NCBI GenBank assembly: GCA_963930645.1 | Contig: OZ005655.1 | Coordinates: 132,729,626-132,793,625 of the forward strand | DNA from: Salticus scenicus | Taxonomy: Eukaryota > Arthropoda > Arachnida > Araneae > Salticidae | Direction: 5' to 3' | DNA: 64,000 bases | Part shown: one piece after another, positions 36,562 through 48,262 of the stretch | Layout of the letters: the number at the start of each line of letters is the position of its first letter | Numbering within the stretch: the stretch's first letter is position 1 | Position numbers and translations under genes: made by a program | Notes under the pieces: generated by a model | What the model saw: the letters and a program-made list of their open reading frames with translations, nothing else | What the model was told of the DNA's origin: nothing | Database searches by the model: none

Positions 36562-36564
<3 letters not shown>
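33849..36564 (+). mobile_element. full-length IS630/Tc1/mariner transposon with ~480-bp inverted repeats
   Basis: Terminal inverted repeats at 33849-34326 and about 36088-36564, each starting CAGGGTGAGTTTGACATAAT and roughly 92 percent alike by eye, enclose a transposase gene. Both ends abut TA inside (TA)n tracts (33818-33848 and 36565-36603), the TA target specificity of this superfamily. Total 2,716 bp. Unusually long repeats for the group, where 20-200 bp is common. Nearly intact but non-functional as read because of one frameshift and one stop. Confidence 0.9.
34809..35785 (+). pseudogene. IS630/Tc1/mariner transposase (DD~40D), one frameshift and one stop
   Basis: About 325 codons. It starts at ATG 34809 (MPSFTNEEHADMHFVYG, helix-turn-helix region). 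A frameshift near 34890 leads into RYPHRHAPSRAVFG and the rest of the frame. Catalytic residues: Asp at 35189 (WTDES), Asp at 35462 (HDEAPAHSS) and Asp at 35585 (SPDLTPLDFYVW), with 40 residues between the last two, close to the DD41D rosa/Visitor groups rather than classical mariner DD34D. The only nonsense codon is TAA at 35456-35458, one codon before the HD motif, most likely from CAA. The C-terminus (CIRCGGNQFQQWH) is complete. Confidence 0.85.

Positions 36565-36603
<39 letters not shown>
36565..36603. repeat. (TA)n microsatellite at transposon border
   Basis: Continuation of the TA tract that flanks the left end of the 33849-36564 element, consistent with insertion into one microsatellite. 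Confidence 0.9.
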
Positions 36604-36608
<5 letters not shown>

Positions 36609-37510
36609 GTTCTCATTAAGATGCTTAAAAGGGTATATATATATCAATAATTGCAAGGATTAAAAGAGTTTTATCGTGAATAATTCGTAGAAAAGTGCAA
36701 AATTGCACAAAATAATTTTAAAGTATAAGTAAACTGTAATTAGGTCTTCGAAAAATATTTTGAATGTTTTTATTAGTTGCAATACAGCTTGATGTTTGGA
36801 AAATGAGCATTCTTAAACAGTTGATATTACAGTAAGTAAATGAAGTGAAATTGCGTCTACGTTCGTAAATTAAAATATATCAAAAACGTATGTCGTAAGC
36901 AGATAACATCCAGTGGAACGTTGAGGATAATTTATCAGTTTTTATCGAATTAATCCCCCTCCCTTAACAGTGAGTATCCCACCCTTACCTAGGCCCCTCG
37001 TATAGACAGTTGCCATTAATCTAAAAACAAACACCAATACATATGGAGTTATTGATAGATATACATTTTATCTTTTACACATTATTTTCATGTTAGTTAA
37101 AATAATTATTCCACTGTTTCATAAGATTATGAATACCACTGTCTACTTCATGCCTGCTGTTTTGTCCACTGCAATAATTCGTATATCAACGAAACACCCA
37201 AGGAAGAGATAAATACTTAGTCCTATGTATTATTCGATTATAAATATTCATTTCACAAGCATCTGCGGCGCACAAAGTTGAACCATTGAAAGTTGCACGG
37301 CATTAGATAATCTATGACACAACATTCATTGTTCCTGGAATATTTCTATTTGCAAAATATATACATGACTTTTAAACTAAACACCATCGTTTTCCCAGAC
37401 GCATAGCGCCAGTCTATAACAAATATTTGAAAGATATTTTTGGAAAAAAAACTTAAGAGTGAACCAATACTTTAAGATGATATCAGAGCTTCCAATTATT
37501 TTATCCTCTT
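36604..37510. other. non-coding
   Basis: Slightly less AT-rich than the surroundings in parts (36940-37010) but with no open frame or repeat partner seen. Confidence 0.5.
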
Positions 37511-38643
37511 CGTTTTTACCGTCTTATGTATAAGAAAAAAGTACTGGATTCAAGAAAATTTTCGATCTTCAGTTTCGATTAATTTTCTTTGCATATTATA
37601 TATATATATCATAATTATCATCGTCATCAACTTAAACTTTTACCAATCCACTGAAAGATGTATACATATATATAAGTATGTGTATTATTTAACCACATTT
37701 CTTGCGACCATGGAAGCCTCTGCGCAAGTGCGGATTGAACGAGTGCAGTGTTAAAATAGGAGTGACTGAGAGAACACAAGCGATAAGGGAACACCGAATA
37801 ACTGGATGTTTGCCAAATAACTATCTCTCGGCCAATTTTGCATCCCTCCAAATTTTTGGACACGGCCTCACTGCTAGTCGTAGGAAACGTGGTCGCACTA
37901 TATATATATATAAGAAAAAAAAATAAGAAAAAAATATTGGGTTCAAGGAAATTTTCGACCTGCAGCTTTTGATTAGTTTACAATTCAGAACACTATTTCA
38001 CCATTTTTACAAAATGTCAGTCTATAGGCATGCGTGTATAGCTAATTTTTTGTGGAAGCTATATCATGAACCTATGAATAATAGTTAACTAAACTTGATA
38101 TTGGACCTAGGTTTAATTGGCACTGATTGTATTTATAAATCGCCTGACAGGTGGCATTGCCATCTGATATTTTCAAAAATTTTAATATTGCAGTATATAA
38201 CAAAATTTTGTAATTGTTCATGATGATAATTATTTTTAATGAATAATTGTGAAATTAATAAGAGTTATTGAGAGTAGTAATAGTGAACTAGGAAAAAAAA
38301 TAGTGTGTATAGAATGGCATTTCTCCCACCTGGGAAGAAAGTACTCTCTAGGCGTGTAAAGTTTCAATGTGGGAATCTATCAAAAGAACGTCAATACCTT
38401 TAAAATGAATGATTGAATCATAGATTTGTGATAATTTAAAACAAATTAATCAATTAAAAAAAAGTATTTTTTCAGACGTCGCGGCATAAAACTGATTTTC
38501 TTTCCACATTTAATGCATACTTCTGTGAGGCAAAAACCGTTTGCATTCATCATGGAAAATATTGTTAATACATAAAATTGTTAACAAGTAATTTGTACAG
38601 AAAAATATGTAAAAAGTTTTGTAGTGGCTACAACACACTAGTT
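37510..38643 (+). repeat. dispersed repeat family A, partial plus one longer copy
   Basis: A 5' piece at about 37530-37580 (AGTACTGGATTCAAGAAAAT, TTTCGA) and a longer copy at about 37917-38643 (TATTGGGTTCAAGGAAATTT, CAGGTGGCATTGCCAT, ACCTTTAAAATGAATG, ending GTAGTGGCTACAACACACTAG). Between them, 37650-37910, is a unique GC-richer patch with a 74-codon frame (37702-37926: KIGVTERTQAIREH), too short and lacking catalytic residues to call. Confidence 0.65.
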
Positions 38644-38782
38644 CTTTATACTATGAGTTTCATTCACAAATATTTATTTTATAGATCAGCTTAAAACGCT
38701 TTCTCTTTGATTTTTACAAATGCATATTTTTTTTTATAAAAAAATTCCACCTCACTGTGCATTATTTCTCTTTTTTCTTTTT

Positions 38783-39869
38783 TACTTTCTTCTATATGTA
38801 ATATAGAGAAAGTATTGGATTCGCGAAAATTTTCGACCTCCGTTTTTTGACGGATCTACACGTTTTGGGATGTCCTGAACACGAATTGATAGTTTTTAGA
38901 AAATGTCTGTCTGTGTGTCTGTCTGTCTGTCTGTCTGTGTGTCTGTCTGTCTGTATCATTTTTTTGTGGACGCTGTATCTCACGAACATATGAATGAAAT
39001 TTAACCAAACTTGGTATTTAGTTGCACCCTGACATGAACTGGTGCCCATTAGATTTGGGGATCAATAGCTCAACAGGTGGCGCTGTAATCGCATTTTATG
39101 CAAATTTTTAACATGGCAGCATAGGACAAAATTCCGTATAAATGGGCATAATGAGAGTTATTTTAAACTTGTGATTGTAAAATGAATTTGAATTATTGAT
39201 GATAGTAGTAGTTAACTAGGAAAAAAAAATTGTGCATGGGGGGGCATCGGTTCCCCCCCTGGGGGGGAAGTACCCCCCCGGGGGGGTTAAATTTTGAAGA
39301 TGGGTATCATTCGAAAGATCTCGTCAATACCTTTAAAACGAATGGTTGAACCATAAATCTGTGATAATTTAAATAAAGTTATCGATTTTTTTTACTTTTA
39401 ACAAAAAAAAAACTTAGAAAAATAATCGTATTTTTTTTTTTTTTTTTTTTTTTTTTAAACGAAATTTTACCAAACTTGGTATTTAGTTGGTCCCCGACAT
39501 AAACTGTTGCTGATTATATTTGGGGATCAATAGCTCAACAGGTGGCGCTGTGATAGCATTTTATCTAAATTTTTAACATGGCAGCATAGGACAAAAATTC
39601 GTATAAATGTGCATAATAAGAGTTATTTTACACTTGTGTTTGTAAAATTAATATGAATTATTGATAATAGTAGTACGTAACTAGGAAAAAAATTTTGTGC
39701 ATGGGGGGGGCATCGCTTCCCCCCCTGAGGGTAAATTTTGAAGATGGGTATCATTCGAAAGATCTCGTCAATACCTTTAAAACGAATGGTTGAACCATAA
39801 ATCTGTGATAATTTAAAACAAAGTTATCGATTTTTTTTACTTTTAACAAAAAAAAAAAAAAAAAAAAAA

Positions 39870-39907
<38 letters not shown>

Positions 39908-40066
39908 TGTTAGTGATTGAATGTGTATTAATTTTCACAAAAAAAAAAAAAAAAAAAAAAAAAAGGAAAAAAAAATCTTTTTTTTTTTTAAATATTGTTA
40001 CTGATTGAATATGTATAGGAAAATATAGAAGAAAGTCTTGTGGTGGCCACAACATACTAGTTCTTT
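38783..40066 (+). repeat. dispersed repeat family A, copy with internal duplication
   Basis: Starts TACTTTCTTCTATATG and ends ATATAGAAGAAAGTC, GTGGTGGCCACAACATACTAG, so the tips form an inverted repeat. Carries (CTGT)n at about 38907-38954 and a direct duplication of about 465 bp (38996 versus 39461: CCAAACTTGGTATTTAGTTG, CAACAGGTGGCGCTGT, then a G-run, then GATGGGTATCATTCGAAAG). Long A and T homopolymers (39419-39456, 39849-39990) lie in the second half. Non-coding. Confidence 0.75.
38907..38954. repeat. (CTGT)n-type microsatellite
   Basis: Interrupted GTCT/GTGT units within family A. Confidence 0.9.
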
Positions 40067-40699
40067 TTTTTAATCATTTTCAATTTTTAATAAATTTTCG
40101 TAAGGATTTTTTAAAAATGTATTTAGAATACTTATTTAATTATATCTTGTAGTTCTTTGAAAGAAAAATTTTAAAGCTCATTTAGATAATTGCTTTTCAT
40201 TTAGATAAGCTTAATAAAATGCCATCGCATTAGTTGAAACTTTTACCAAAGTTAAAATTTTACTATTAAACTTTACTATAATGCACTAGAATTTCCTGTT
40301 CACTCTTCCGTACGTGTATTGATTAGTAAATGTTTAAAACTTTAACTACCCTTTAAACTATGATTATAACTTTAACTATAATACACATTAAGTGTTATTG
40401 AAGCTGAGATTTTTACAGACGCATATTGCATTATGAACATATTTCACAAAAGAGAAACAAGAGAGTTTTGTCATTATGTGTATTAAAATATACATTACAG
40501 ACGTTTTTAACTGCACGAAATATTAATAAATTTCAAATGATAAAAGTTGCATACATTTGCATAAAAGTTGCAAAAACATGCCTTTCAGATTTTCTTAAAC
40601 TGCATGAAATATTCATAGGTCTTAATTGATAAAAGTTGCATTAAAAACAGGTTAAAGTATTTTAAATAATTTATTTCTTATTTTAGTGAAAGCTAAATT

Positions 40700-40738
<39 letters not shown>

Positions 40739-40995
40739 GTGTTTATTAATAGAGATTTGTTTAAAGGAAATGTTTTCTTGAATTGAAAGATGTTTATTTA
40801 TTGGTGTCCAACCAACTGATTATGATTAAATATGCAGAATATTTCTATTTATGTCGAAATCTTGTGACCATTTTATAGTATACATATCGTCAAACGCAAA
40901 AAAATCGAGAATCAGAAAAAGTCTTTTAGAAAAAAAAATCCACTACATAGTTTTAAAAATACTAATGTACATGTGAAAGAGGACAAAATGCTGTA
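40067..40995. other. AT-rich non-coding
   Basis: A two-copy ~90-bp direct repeat at 40496-40640 (CTGCACGAAATATT … TGATAAAAGTTGCAT) and (TA)n at 40701-40736. Nothing else recognised. Confidence 0.5.
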
Positions 40996-41262
40996 TTATG
41001 AAATAATTAATTTAAGTATTTAGTTCTTTCACTTTGAGCAGCAATACAGGCTTTAATTTGATTTTTTATACTTTGTACGACTGACTTTATTGTTTTCATG
41101 TCAAGTTCGTCTCATACTTCTTGAAGGATACGCTCCAAATTGTAAAAATTCTTGGGTCCTTTTTCTCAACTTGTTATTTTATTAGTGCCAAAACAATTTC
41201 AATAGGGTTTAAATAAGATAAATATCAAATGCACCAGACGATCGCACACGTTGCATTTGATT
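40996..41262 (-). pseudogene. Tc1-like transposase C-terminal scrap
   Basis: On the minus strand SYLNPIEIVLALIK then stop then QVEKKDPRIF, followed in another frame by a KIKLKPVLLL-like end, matches the LNPIE-W region and C-terminal helix of Tc1/pogo-like transposases that lies at the third catalytic acidic residue. Multiple stops and frame changes. Sequence at 41262-41520 may belong to the same relic but could not be read as protein. Confidence 0.6.
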
Positions 41263-42715
41263 GAGTTGACTATTGTTAGGCATGGCAGCAGGTGATTCAG
41301 AAGTCGACATCCATCAGATTGAGTATGTTCCTATTTTTAGCGCACTTGGTCGGCAGTTTGACAAGTGGAGTTGCATTACTTTTTCCAGGCTTCTTATGGA
41401 GGAACACAGATGCTGCGAGGAAGTCCATATTCTCGGATATCGTTTTCATGAATTTCTTATCTACTAAGCAATCCTAAGTGGCGTTAACCAGCTCATTAAA
41501 ATTAATTTCTTTTGAATCGGTTGACTTTTCCGGAGTTGACATGTCTAAAAATGCCTAAAAAAACATAAAAACTCTAATAAAATATGTTATGTTGACATAA
41601 ACGACCATATTTGACAATTTGTAAGTCAAACACATGTTTTAAAGGAAGAAAACAAGTGTGCCCACAACTGGTTACGTGAAGGTGCCCGCTACTGGGAATG
41701 ACAGTCATTTTTATAATGACAGAAAAAGCAATTTTCGGTCCACATTGTGGCAGACTTATATATTGTATCACAAAATATAACGAATATACTGCATGAATAT
41801 ACATTACACTTACATTTTCGAAATGATTCACTTCCATTTATCGCATTCAGAAAATATTCACAAATTACTTTTGTGTTGCTTTCTTGCAGATTTTTTTCAA
41901 TGCTTGTAGTTACTAAGCAAATGCTTCTATTCCCTTCGGAGTTAGCACAGAAATTTCGTACTCTCACAATACAAGTTTGACAGTACTCAAATCCACCATA
42001 TTTATTTTCTGTTAAAAGATATGGTTGGATGCCCACATCCAGACAATGGCCATAACAGGAGACATTCTTCTACATAGCCCACATCAATATTTCTACTAAG
42101 TCCATTAATAATTTGTAGCCGCCATATTGTTTCAAAATGACTGCTACTTGATAAGAAAACGAAATCAACTTACTCTTCCGAATGTGCCGGAAGGACTTGA
42201 TTTACTTCACTAGAAAATAGCGAAAAAAGCTGCATCATGTAAAAAAAACGTATTCCCTATGTGATGTTGAATAATACGCTAAAACTGCACATTTAAGATT
42301 TGTTCACATTTTCTTGATGTTCACATTAGTAGACACAACTACAAAATACGGCATGCCGTTACCTGAAAGTGTTTCTAAGAACATCGAAAATCCACTTATG
42401 TTTTAAATAATTTGCTTTTGAAACGTCCTCTCTGTCGTTTGGTATCTAGATTTATATCAAACAACAGTTAAAACACTTTAATCAATGACATATTTATCCA
42501 GAGAAAATATAACATTTTACCAGTCCAAATTCACATTTAAGCACAGTTTAGTCATCCATTATTTTATGTTTACCAGACATTTCAGGTTATTTATTCATTG
42601 TAGCATACTTTGCGGAATGCTAATTATTTAGAACACACATTAACCCCAAAAACTTAACATGAAAATTACAAGCAATTTCAGCCACAAACATTTTTAGTAT
42701 AGTAATAATATAGAC
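41263..42715. other. non-coding, possibly transposon-derived
   Basis: Higher GC than the surroundings. Overlapping frames of 60-115 codons occur on both strands (for example 41689-42036 minus) but none has a recognisable domain. No inverted ends found. Confidence 0.4.
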
Positions 42716-43050
42716 TAGCAAACCCGTGCGAAATATTCGCCCTTTATTTCTTTTCTTATTTACCTTCAAAATTTGAAACTCATAAATGTTATAACAATTT
42801 CACCACCTAATTAAAATTTTAATTTACCAGAAACCAAATTATTTTTAAAACCAAATTAATATTGTACAATAGTGAAACCAAAATCATCCAAAGAAAGGTT
42901 TCCAAATAAAATTCATGGTTCAAGACCCAATTTTCATACTTCCACAGGCAGTACAGTTTTAATATAGGACTCCCACGACGCCTTTTAAATTTTTGTCGCC
43001 ATGTTGGCGATGACTTTTTATTAATTTTGGTATATACTTTTCGTTAATAT
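42716..43050 (-). mobile_element. Helitron 3' end (minus strand), 5' part missing
   Basis: In reverse complement the sequence ends GGGTTTGCTAG|T, preceded by the perfect hairpin GCGAA-ATA-TTCGC. The element runs rightwards but is not traceable past the palindromic transposon at 43052, which may have inserted in it. Confidence 0.55.
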
Positions 43051-43199
43051 ACAGGGTAAGTCAAAATGGATATAGCGATTACAAACGGCTATAACTATTC
43101 AATGGAAAATAATTTATCGATAAGATTAACACAGGACGTAGATAGAACTTCAAAATGTTGTATACATACGTCATAGATGTTCTATGTGAATTCCCTTGT

Positions 43200-43420
43200 C
43201 ACACACACAACATCTAGGCGGTAGTCCATTTCACGTCATACATCTGAAGCATTTGTTCAGTCACCGACGTAAGTGCATTACAAATGCATACTGTGAGTTC
43301 TTCAGTTGTTTTGGGCACGGGAAGCACATACACCCTGTCTTTCACATAAAACCATAGATAAAAATCGCAGGGTCTCAAAGTACGCATTTGTAATGCGCTT
43401 GCGTCGGTGACTGCAGACAT
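43200..43420 (-). pseudogene. transposase C-terminal fragment, minus-strand arm and loop
   Basis: Reads LRPCDFYLWFYVKDRVYVLP, then VPKTTEELTVCICNALTSVTEQMLQ. This is the CDFxLWxYVKDRVY region after the third catalytic Asp and the C-terminal helix of IS630-type transposases from arthropods. The N-terminal two thirds is absent. The leading MSAVTDASALQM is the inverted arm read in the opposite sense. Confidence 0.75.
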
Positions 43421-43497
43421 GCTTCAGAATGTATGGCGTGAAATGGACAACCGTCTAAATGTTGTCCCTGTGGCCAAGGGAAGTCACATAGAGCATT
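43383..43497 (+). pseudogene. transposase C-terminal fragment, plus-strand arm
   Basis: Reads RICNALASVTADMLQNVW and ends VVPVAKGSHIEHL followed by a stop, the C-terminus typical of this transposase group. It is the inverted duplicate of the minus-strand fragment, and better preserved at its end. Confidence 0.7.
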
Positions 43498-43618
43498 TAT
43501 GACATATGTATACAAAATTTTGGAGTTCTGTCTAAATTCTGTGTTAATCTTATTGATAAATTCTTTTCCATTAAATAGTTATAGCCGTTTGTATTCGCTA
43601 TATTCATTTTGACTTACC

Positions 43619-43621
<3 letters not shown>

Positions 43622-43667
<46 letters not shown>

Positions 43668-43700
43668 TATATAAATACAGTATATATATATATATATATA
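43622..43700. repeat. (AT)n microsatellite tracts
   Basis: Two AT tracts (43622-43665 and about 43682-43700) next to the foldback. Confidence 0.9.
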
Positions 43701-44420
43701 AAATAAATAAATAAAAAAAAATAAACTATTGTAAATTTTGATTATATTTTTTATGATTGTGTTTTTTAGTCAGTTTATGACACAAAATTTCATATTCGGT
43801 ATATATCTTTAAAATACTGCTAGGTTTAAAATGACGCCTGTAAAGATTCTGAAGAACATTTTTTCGTAAAATAATCTCACCAGACAAATGTCGTCATTTT
43901 TTCTTATTAGTTCATTGAGCTAGGTCCACGTGCTTAAATACTGACCATGTATAAATATTATTTTTTTTTATCCTTGCGTATCGTATCGTTTCGACAAAAA
44001 ATAATTGAAACTGGTTCACGTTAGAGAAATATTATATAGATTACGCGCCTTCTATACGTCATGCACAAGATTTCTTTTCTACTGTATTTATGTACTTTTC
44101 TACTGTACCAACTGTTCCATGTCTAATAACAATTTCTTTATCAGTTTGAGATTTTCAAATTTTATTCTTTCCTCTTGAAAAACACACTTTTGATATTTAA
44201 ATTCATAAAAGCCTTTTTTTTGCAGTAGTATTTTAACTATTGCCTATTTGAGAAAAAGTAAAAAGTTTTTTATATAGATCAAGTTAGAACTGCACTTAAC
44301 AAGTCTGCATATTGGTCTCTAATTTATTTTTCTAAAAATTAAATAAAATAAAAAAATCTTGATTGTCCGTATAGTTATGAACACCTAATTGCGTGGTAAG
44401 TGTAATATGCTTTAACAATT
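43701..44420. other. AT-rich non-coding
   Basis: No open frame or repeat partner seen. Confidence 0.5.
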
Positions 44421-44427
44421 TATGTTT

Positions 44428-45540
44428 TTAACACTTTTCAACAAGGTTGAAAAGTGTTATTGATTTCGGTTTGTCTGTCTGTCTCTCCACGCACTAACTC
44501 CCATAAGTACTCGCGGAATTTCTTGAAACTGATATATGTTATTAAAGTTCACTATCGAATGTTTCCTATAGAAAATGGAGTGAATATCTCTACTGGTATG
44601 TGTTCAGGGGCACCTGAAAGTATTTCAAAGCTTATATTCAGTAACTTTACTTTACACAAATCTTAATGAAATTTAAAATTCAAGTTCATTATCATTCAAG
44701 TTCATTATCGGATGTTTTCTATAGAAAATGGAGTAAATACCACCTCTGGTTTGTGTACAGGGACATCCGAAAGTATTCCAAGGAATGCGTTTTATGAGAG
44801 GTATTGCTAGAAATCAAATTTTAATAACTTTACTTTGCAGAAATATTAATGAAATTGAAGTGTTATATTCAAATGCACAGAAGAATGCTTTCTATAGATT
44901 TTATTAAGATTAGCATTGAGATTTACAGGGCCACACAAAAATATTCAATTACATTAAGGGCTATTATTTGAAACTTTCTGGAATTGCATTTTTGTTTGCA
45001 TTAAGCGTTTTTAATACTTTCTATCACTTTTTAAGTGTGAATATGATTTCAGTTTTTGTATATGTCTGTCAACCTATCCATGTGTTTATCTGTCTGTCTA
45101 CCCGTAGATATTTTCAGAAAAAAAAAATGCTATTCAAATTCACTATGGACTGTTTCTCTATTTGAAATGACATTAATAGGTCCTGTACAACTGGTTTGTG
45201 CATAGGGACATCCCAAAAATGCCAACGAATTGCTTATTAGTACAGCTATTTTTATAAATCACATTTAAATAACTTTGTACTGTAAAAATCATAAAGAATT
45301 TGATGTTTATTGTTAATATGTTAAAATGATGTTTTTTATAGATACGTTTAATCTTGAGATTTAAAGGGCTACACTAAAATTCAGATACATTAAGGGCTGT
45401 GATTAGATTCGAAGGTGTGCATTTTCTGTTGCATTACGCATTTTTAACACTTTACAACAATGTTTAAGAGTGATTATGTATTTAATTAGTCTATCTGTAT
45501 GCCTGTCTGTACTCCTGCCTGTACGTTGTGTGATAACGTC
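44428..45540 (+). repeat. module family C, copy 1
   Basis: Begins TTTTAACACTTTTCAACAAGG then GTCTGTCTGTC, ACTCCCATAAGTACT, CTTGAAACTGATATATG, GAATGTTTCCTATAGAAAATG, TGTGTTCAGGGGCACC, followed by diverged sub-modules with ATGTTTTCTATAGAAAATGG, TTGTGTACAGGGACATCC and TACATTAAGGGCTATTA. Colinear with the 56-60 kb array and the copy at 51.0-51.7 kb. Confidence 0.75.
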
Positions 45541-45994
45541 CGATGTGTATACATCCTAGATACCAGAAATCGAAAAAAACATTGCATATAGTATTGTTTT
45601 TTAAATTAAATTTCTTATTTTTTACTTCCATTTTCCACAAAAATTGTTTATTCTATTACAAACTGTTCATTAGGCAAATTTTGATTGGAACAATGATTTT
45701 AAATAATAATAATTTCAATACACAATTTCATGTTTCATAGTGGTTACTGTTTGTTGATTAAAAAAAATGTCATAATCGAAAATCATACAAAATGAAAATT
45801 ATGAACAAATTCATAATTATATACCACTTCAAGTGTCACCACACAAGCATTCATATGTATTTTATTTGAGTACAAAAGAAGAGTCAATGAAAATTAATTA
45901 TTTGCCTATTTCTTTTCAATTATCATATCCGAAGCATAAGAAGTAATTTGTTAGAAATAAGTACAAATAACAAAGTACCCCACAAAGAAGTATT
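45541..45994. other. AT-rich non-coding
   Basis: A 65-codon frame at 45543-45740 has no recognisable content. Confidence 0.5.
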
Positions 45995-47830
45995 TATAAT
46001 ACTCTATCATGTATTTCAAAAGAGCGAGATTGTGTATCAGATTTTATCCACCACTATATAATTTTCATATCATATGTTCGAAAAGATATGTCAGTAAAGA
46101 TAATGCCTGGTTGTAGTAGAAATTAGTTTTAAATAAAGACAAGTTTTAGAAGTTTATTACGTTTATCTTTAACTTTACCCCCCCCCCCCCCCCTTTTTTT
46201 TTTTTAAGAGAAAGTTTTTTGAACGAAGGATTTTTTTTTGTTCTTTATTGATTATTTTTAAAAGATAAATTCATTTAAAGTTTTAAGTCTAGCCAGCTTA
46301 TAAAAAAATAAAAAGTTTTAATTGTAGAACAAGCTATTAAATTTTAAGAAATTTTGCTTTCCTTATTTAACTGAAGAATGGAATTTAAATTATTTCACAT
46401 ATATTACTTACAAACTTTGAATAAACACCATAAAATGCAATAAACTCGCTTCGCTGCATGAAACAAGAGTCAAAACTTAAAGAAGGCGAATTTAAACAAA
46501 AAAAAATGGGGGGAGGAGTTAAAAATACATAAATGTAATTTATCAAATAGCAAAATCGATAAAATAAAAATATGAAATGACAGTCTCAAAAATGAGAAGA
46601 AATTAGCATAAATTAACAAATAAAACAAGTCAAAACTTAAAGAAGGCAAAGTTTAAACGAAAAAAAAAAAAGGGGGGGGGAGGAGTTTAAAAATACAAAA
46701 CTGTAAATACAAAATACAAAAAAGTAACTAAACAATTAGAAAACCCTCGACAATAAATATGAAATTAGAGGAGAAGAAATGAGAAGAAATTAAAAAAAAT
46801 TAACAAATAAACAAGTCAAAACTTAAAGAAGGCAGAGTTTCAACGAAAAAAGGGGAGAGTTTAAAAAACAAAAAAGTAATAATTAATTAGAAAACAATCG
46901 ATAAAATAAAAATAAGAGATAAGAGGATCAAAAATGAGAAGAAATGAGCATAAATTAACTAATAAAACAACACGAAACTTAAAGAAGGCGGAGTTAAAAC
47001 GAATAAAAGGGGGGAGGAGTAAAAAGAGTAAAAGAAATAATTAAACAATTAGAAAACAAACGGTAAAATAAAAATATGAAATGAGAGCCAAAATCGAGAA
47101 GAAAATAGCATAAATTAACAAATAACAACAATAAAAAGAAATTGGAAACACTCGCAAAATTACTTACTCGATGCTAAAAGCCCAAAGAAGCGACAAATTT
47201 AATAAAAGAGCACCACAAAACTGGCGTTGTAAAAAATATTACTTATAAACTTTGAATAAACACCATAAAATGCAATAAACTCAAAAATAAAACTGCAATA
47301 AATTCAAAGTTTGTAAGTAATATTTTTTACAACGCGAGTTTTGTGGTGCTTTTTTATTATATTTCACATATAGACTAAATTATCTATATTTAAATTTTAC
47401 TTGTGTCTAGGTTACTCGTATATTATACTTCAACTGAAATTATCTACAAAATGATTTAATTAGCAAGAGTATTATTTGTGATTTAGTTATAAGAAGATTA
47501 TTATATCAGATTTTATTCTCCACTATATAATTTTCTTATCATATGCTCAAAAAGGTATGTTTTCAGTGAAAATACCTGGTTACAAAAGAAATTTATTTCA
47601 AATAATGACAAATCTTAGAAAGTTTAGTTCATGTATCTTTTTTCTTTTCTTTTCAAGTGAAAGTTTTCTGAACTAAGAAAATTTACATTTGTTCTCTATT
47701 AATGATCTACAAAAGTTAAATTCATTCCAAGTTTAAAGTCTAGACGACCTATAAGAAAAACAAATGGTTTAAATCTGGCACAGACTAGTTATTTTTAAGA
47801 AAGTTTTGGCCTTCATACGCATGGTATATA
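45995..47830 (+). repeat. segmental duplication (~1.45-kb offset) with inserted minisatellite element
   Basis: About 46000-46385 and 47455-47830 are diverged direct copies (ATTTTATCCACCACTATATA / ATTTTATTCTCCACTATATA; then TCATATGTTCGAAAAG / TCATATGCTCAAAAAG; AAATTCATTTAAAGTTTTAAG / AAATTCATTCCAAGTTTAAAG). Between them lie the minisatellite and an inverted repeat. Confidence 0.65.
46398..47335 (+). mobile_element. inverted-end element carrying a ~170-bp G-rich minisatellite
   Basis: Inverted ends: ATATTACTTACAAACTTTGA at 46402 and TCAAAGTTTGTAAGTAATAT near 47304. Inside are four tandem units (about 46469, 46628, 46812, 46970), each with AAACTTAAAGAAGGC, an A-run/G-run block GGGGGGAGGAG, and ATGAGAAGAAAT. 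A second inverted repeat, GAGCACCACAAAACTGGCGT (47209) against ACGCGAGTTTTGTGGTGCT (47332), makes a ~150-bp hairpin at the right end. Class unknown. Confidence 0.6.
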
Positions 47831-48262
47831 TGTGATGTAAATTATTTTTTATTATAAAATTTGTTTTCTCCTAAAAACGCAAATAAGTATTTTATATAAG
47901 TAAATTTATAAATCAAATTATTTAATCTTAAAAGTTATTTTAAATATGACAAAAGCACTATTTTTATCTGTAATTAATAACCTAAATTCATACGTAATCA
48001 AAGTATTTTTTCTAAATTTTTCTATCTTTCCTTTTTATCTATTTTTCAAAGCTACAAAAACTAAATCTTTGATCTTTTTTCATTATCCGTTTAACATAAT
48101 GGAAAATCCTTTTAGTCTATCATATAAATCTTTTTTAGTCTGGAAAGATATGTTTTGACTGTATTGCTTTCCTTTTTATTTTGTGAACGCAAATGGTATT
48201 ATTTCAACTTCGTTTCATCTTACATCAAAATTTAAATCGAATGCCCTCTCGTCGCCTGATTT
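47831..48262. other. AT-rich non-coding
   Basis: Nothing recognised beyond a 70-codon frame without domains. Confidence 0.5.

Larger units (their letters stand above)
43052..43621. mobile_element. 570-bp palindromic IS630/Tc1/mariner foldback
   Basis: Arms of about 240 bp (43052-43290 and 43380-43621), each starting CAGGGTAAGTCAAAATG, inverted around a ~90-bp loop and flanked by TA. Both arms carry the same transposase C-terminus, so the element is an inverted duplication of one end of a larger transposon. It sits next to (TA)n at 43622-43665. Non-autonomous. Confidence 0.85.

Noticed and set aside
37702..37926. Possible GIY-YIG-like protein (KIGVTERTQAIREH)
   Set aside because: Only about 74 codons, ends in a microsatellite, and the catalytic motif residues cannot be placed.
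41273..42036. Host gene suggested by overlapping frames on both strands
   Set aside because: Frames are short, conflicting and without domains; the neighbouring 41.0-41.26 kb Tc1-like relic makes transposon decay more likely.
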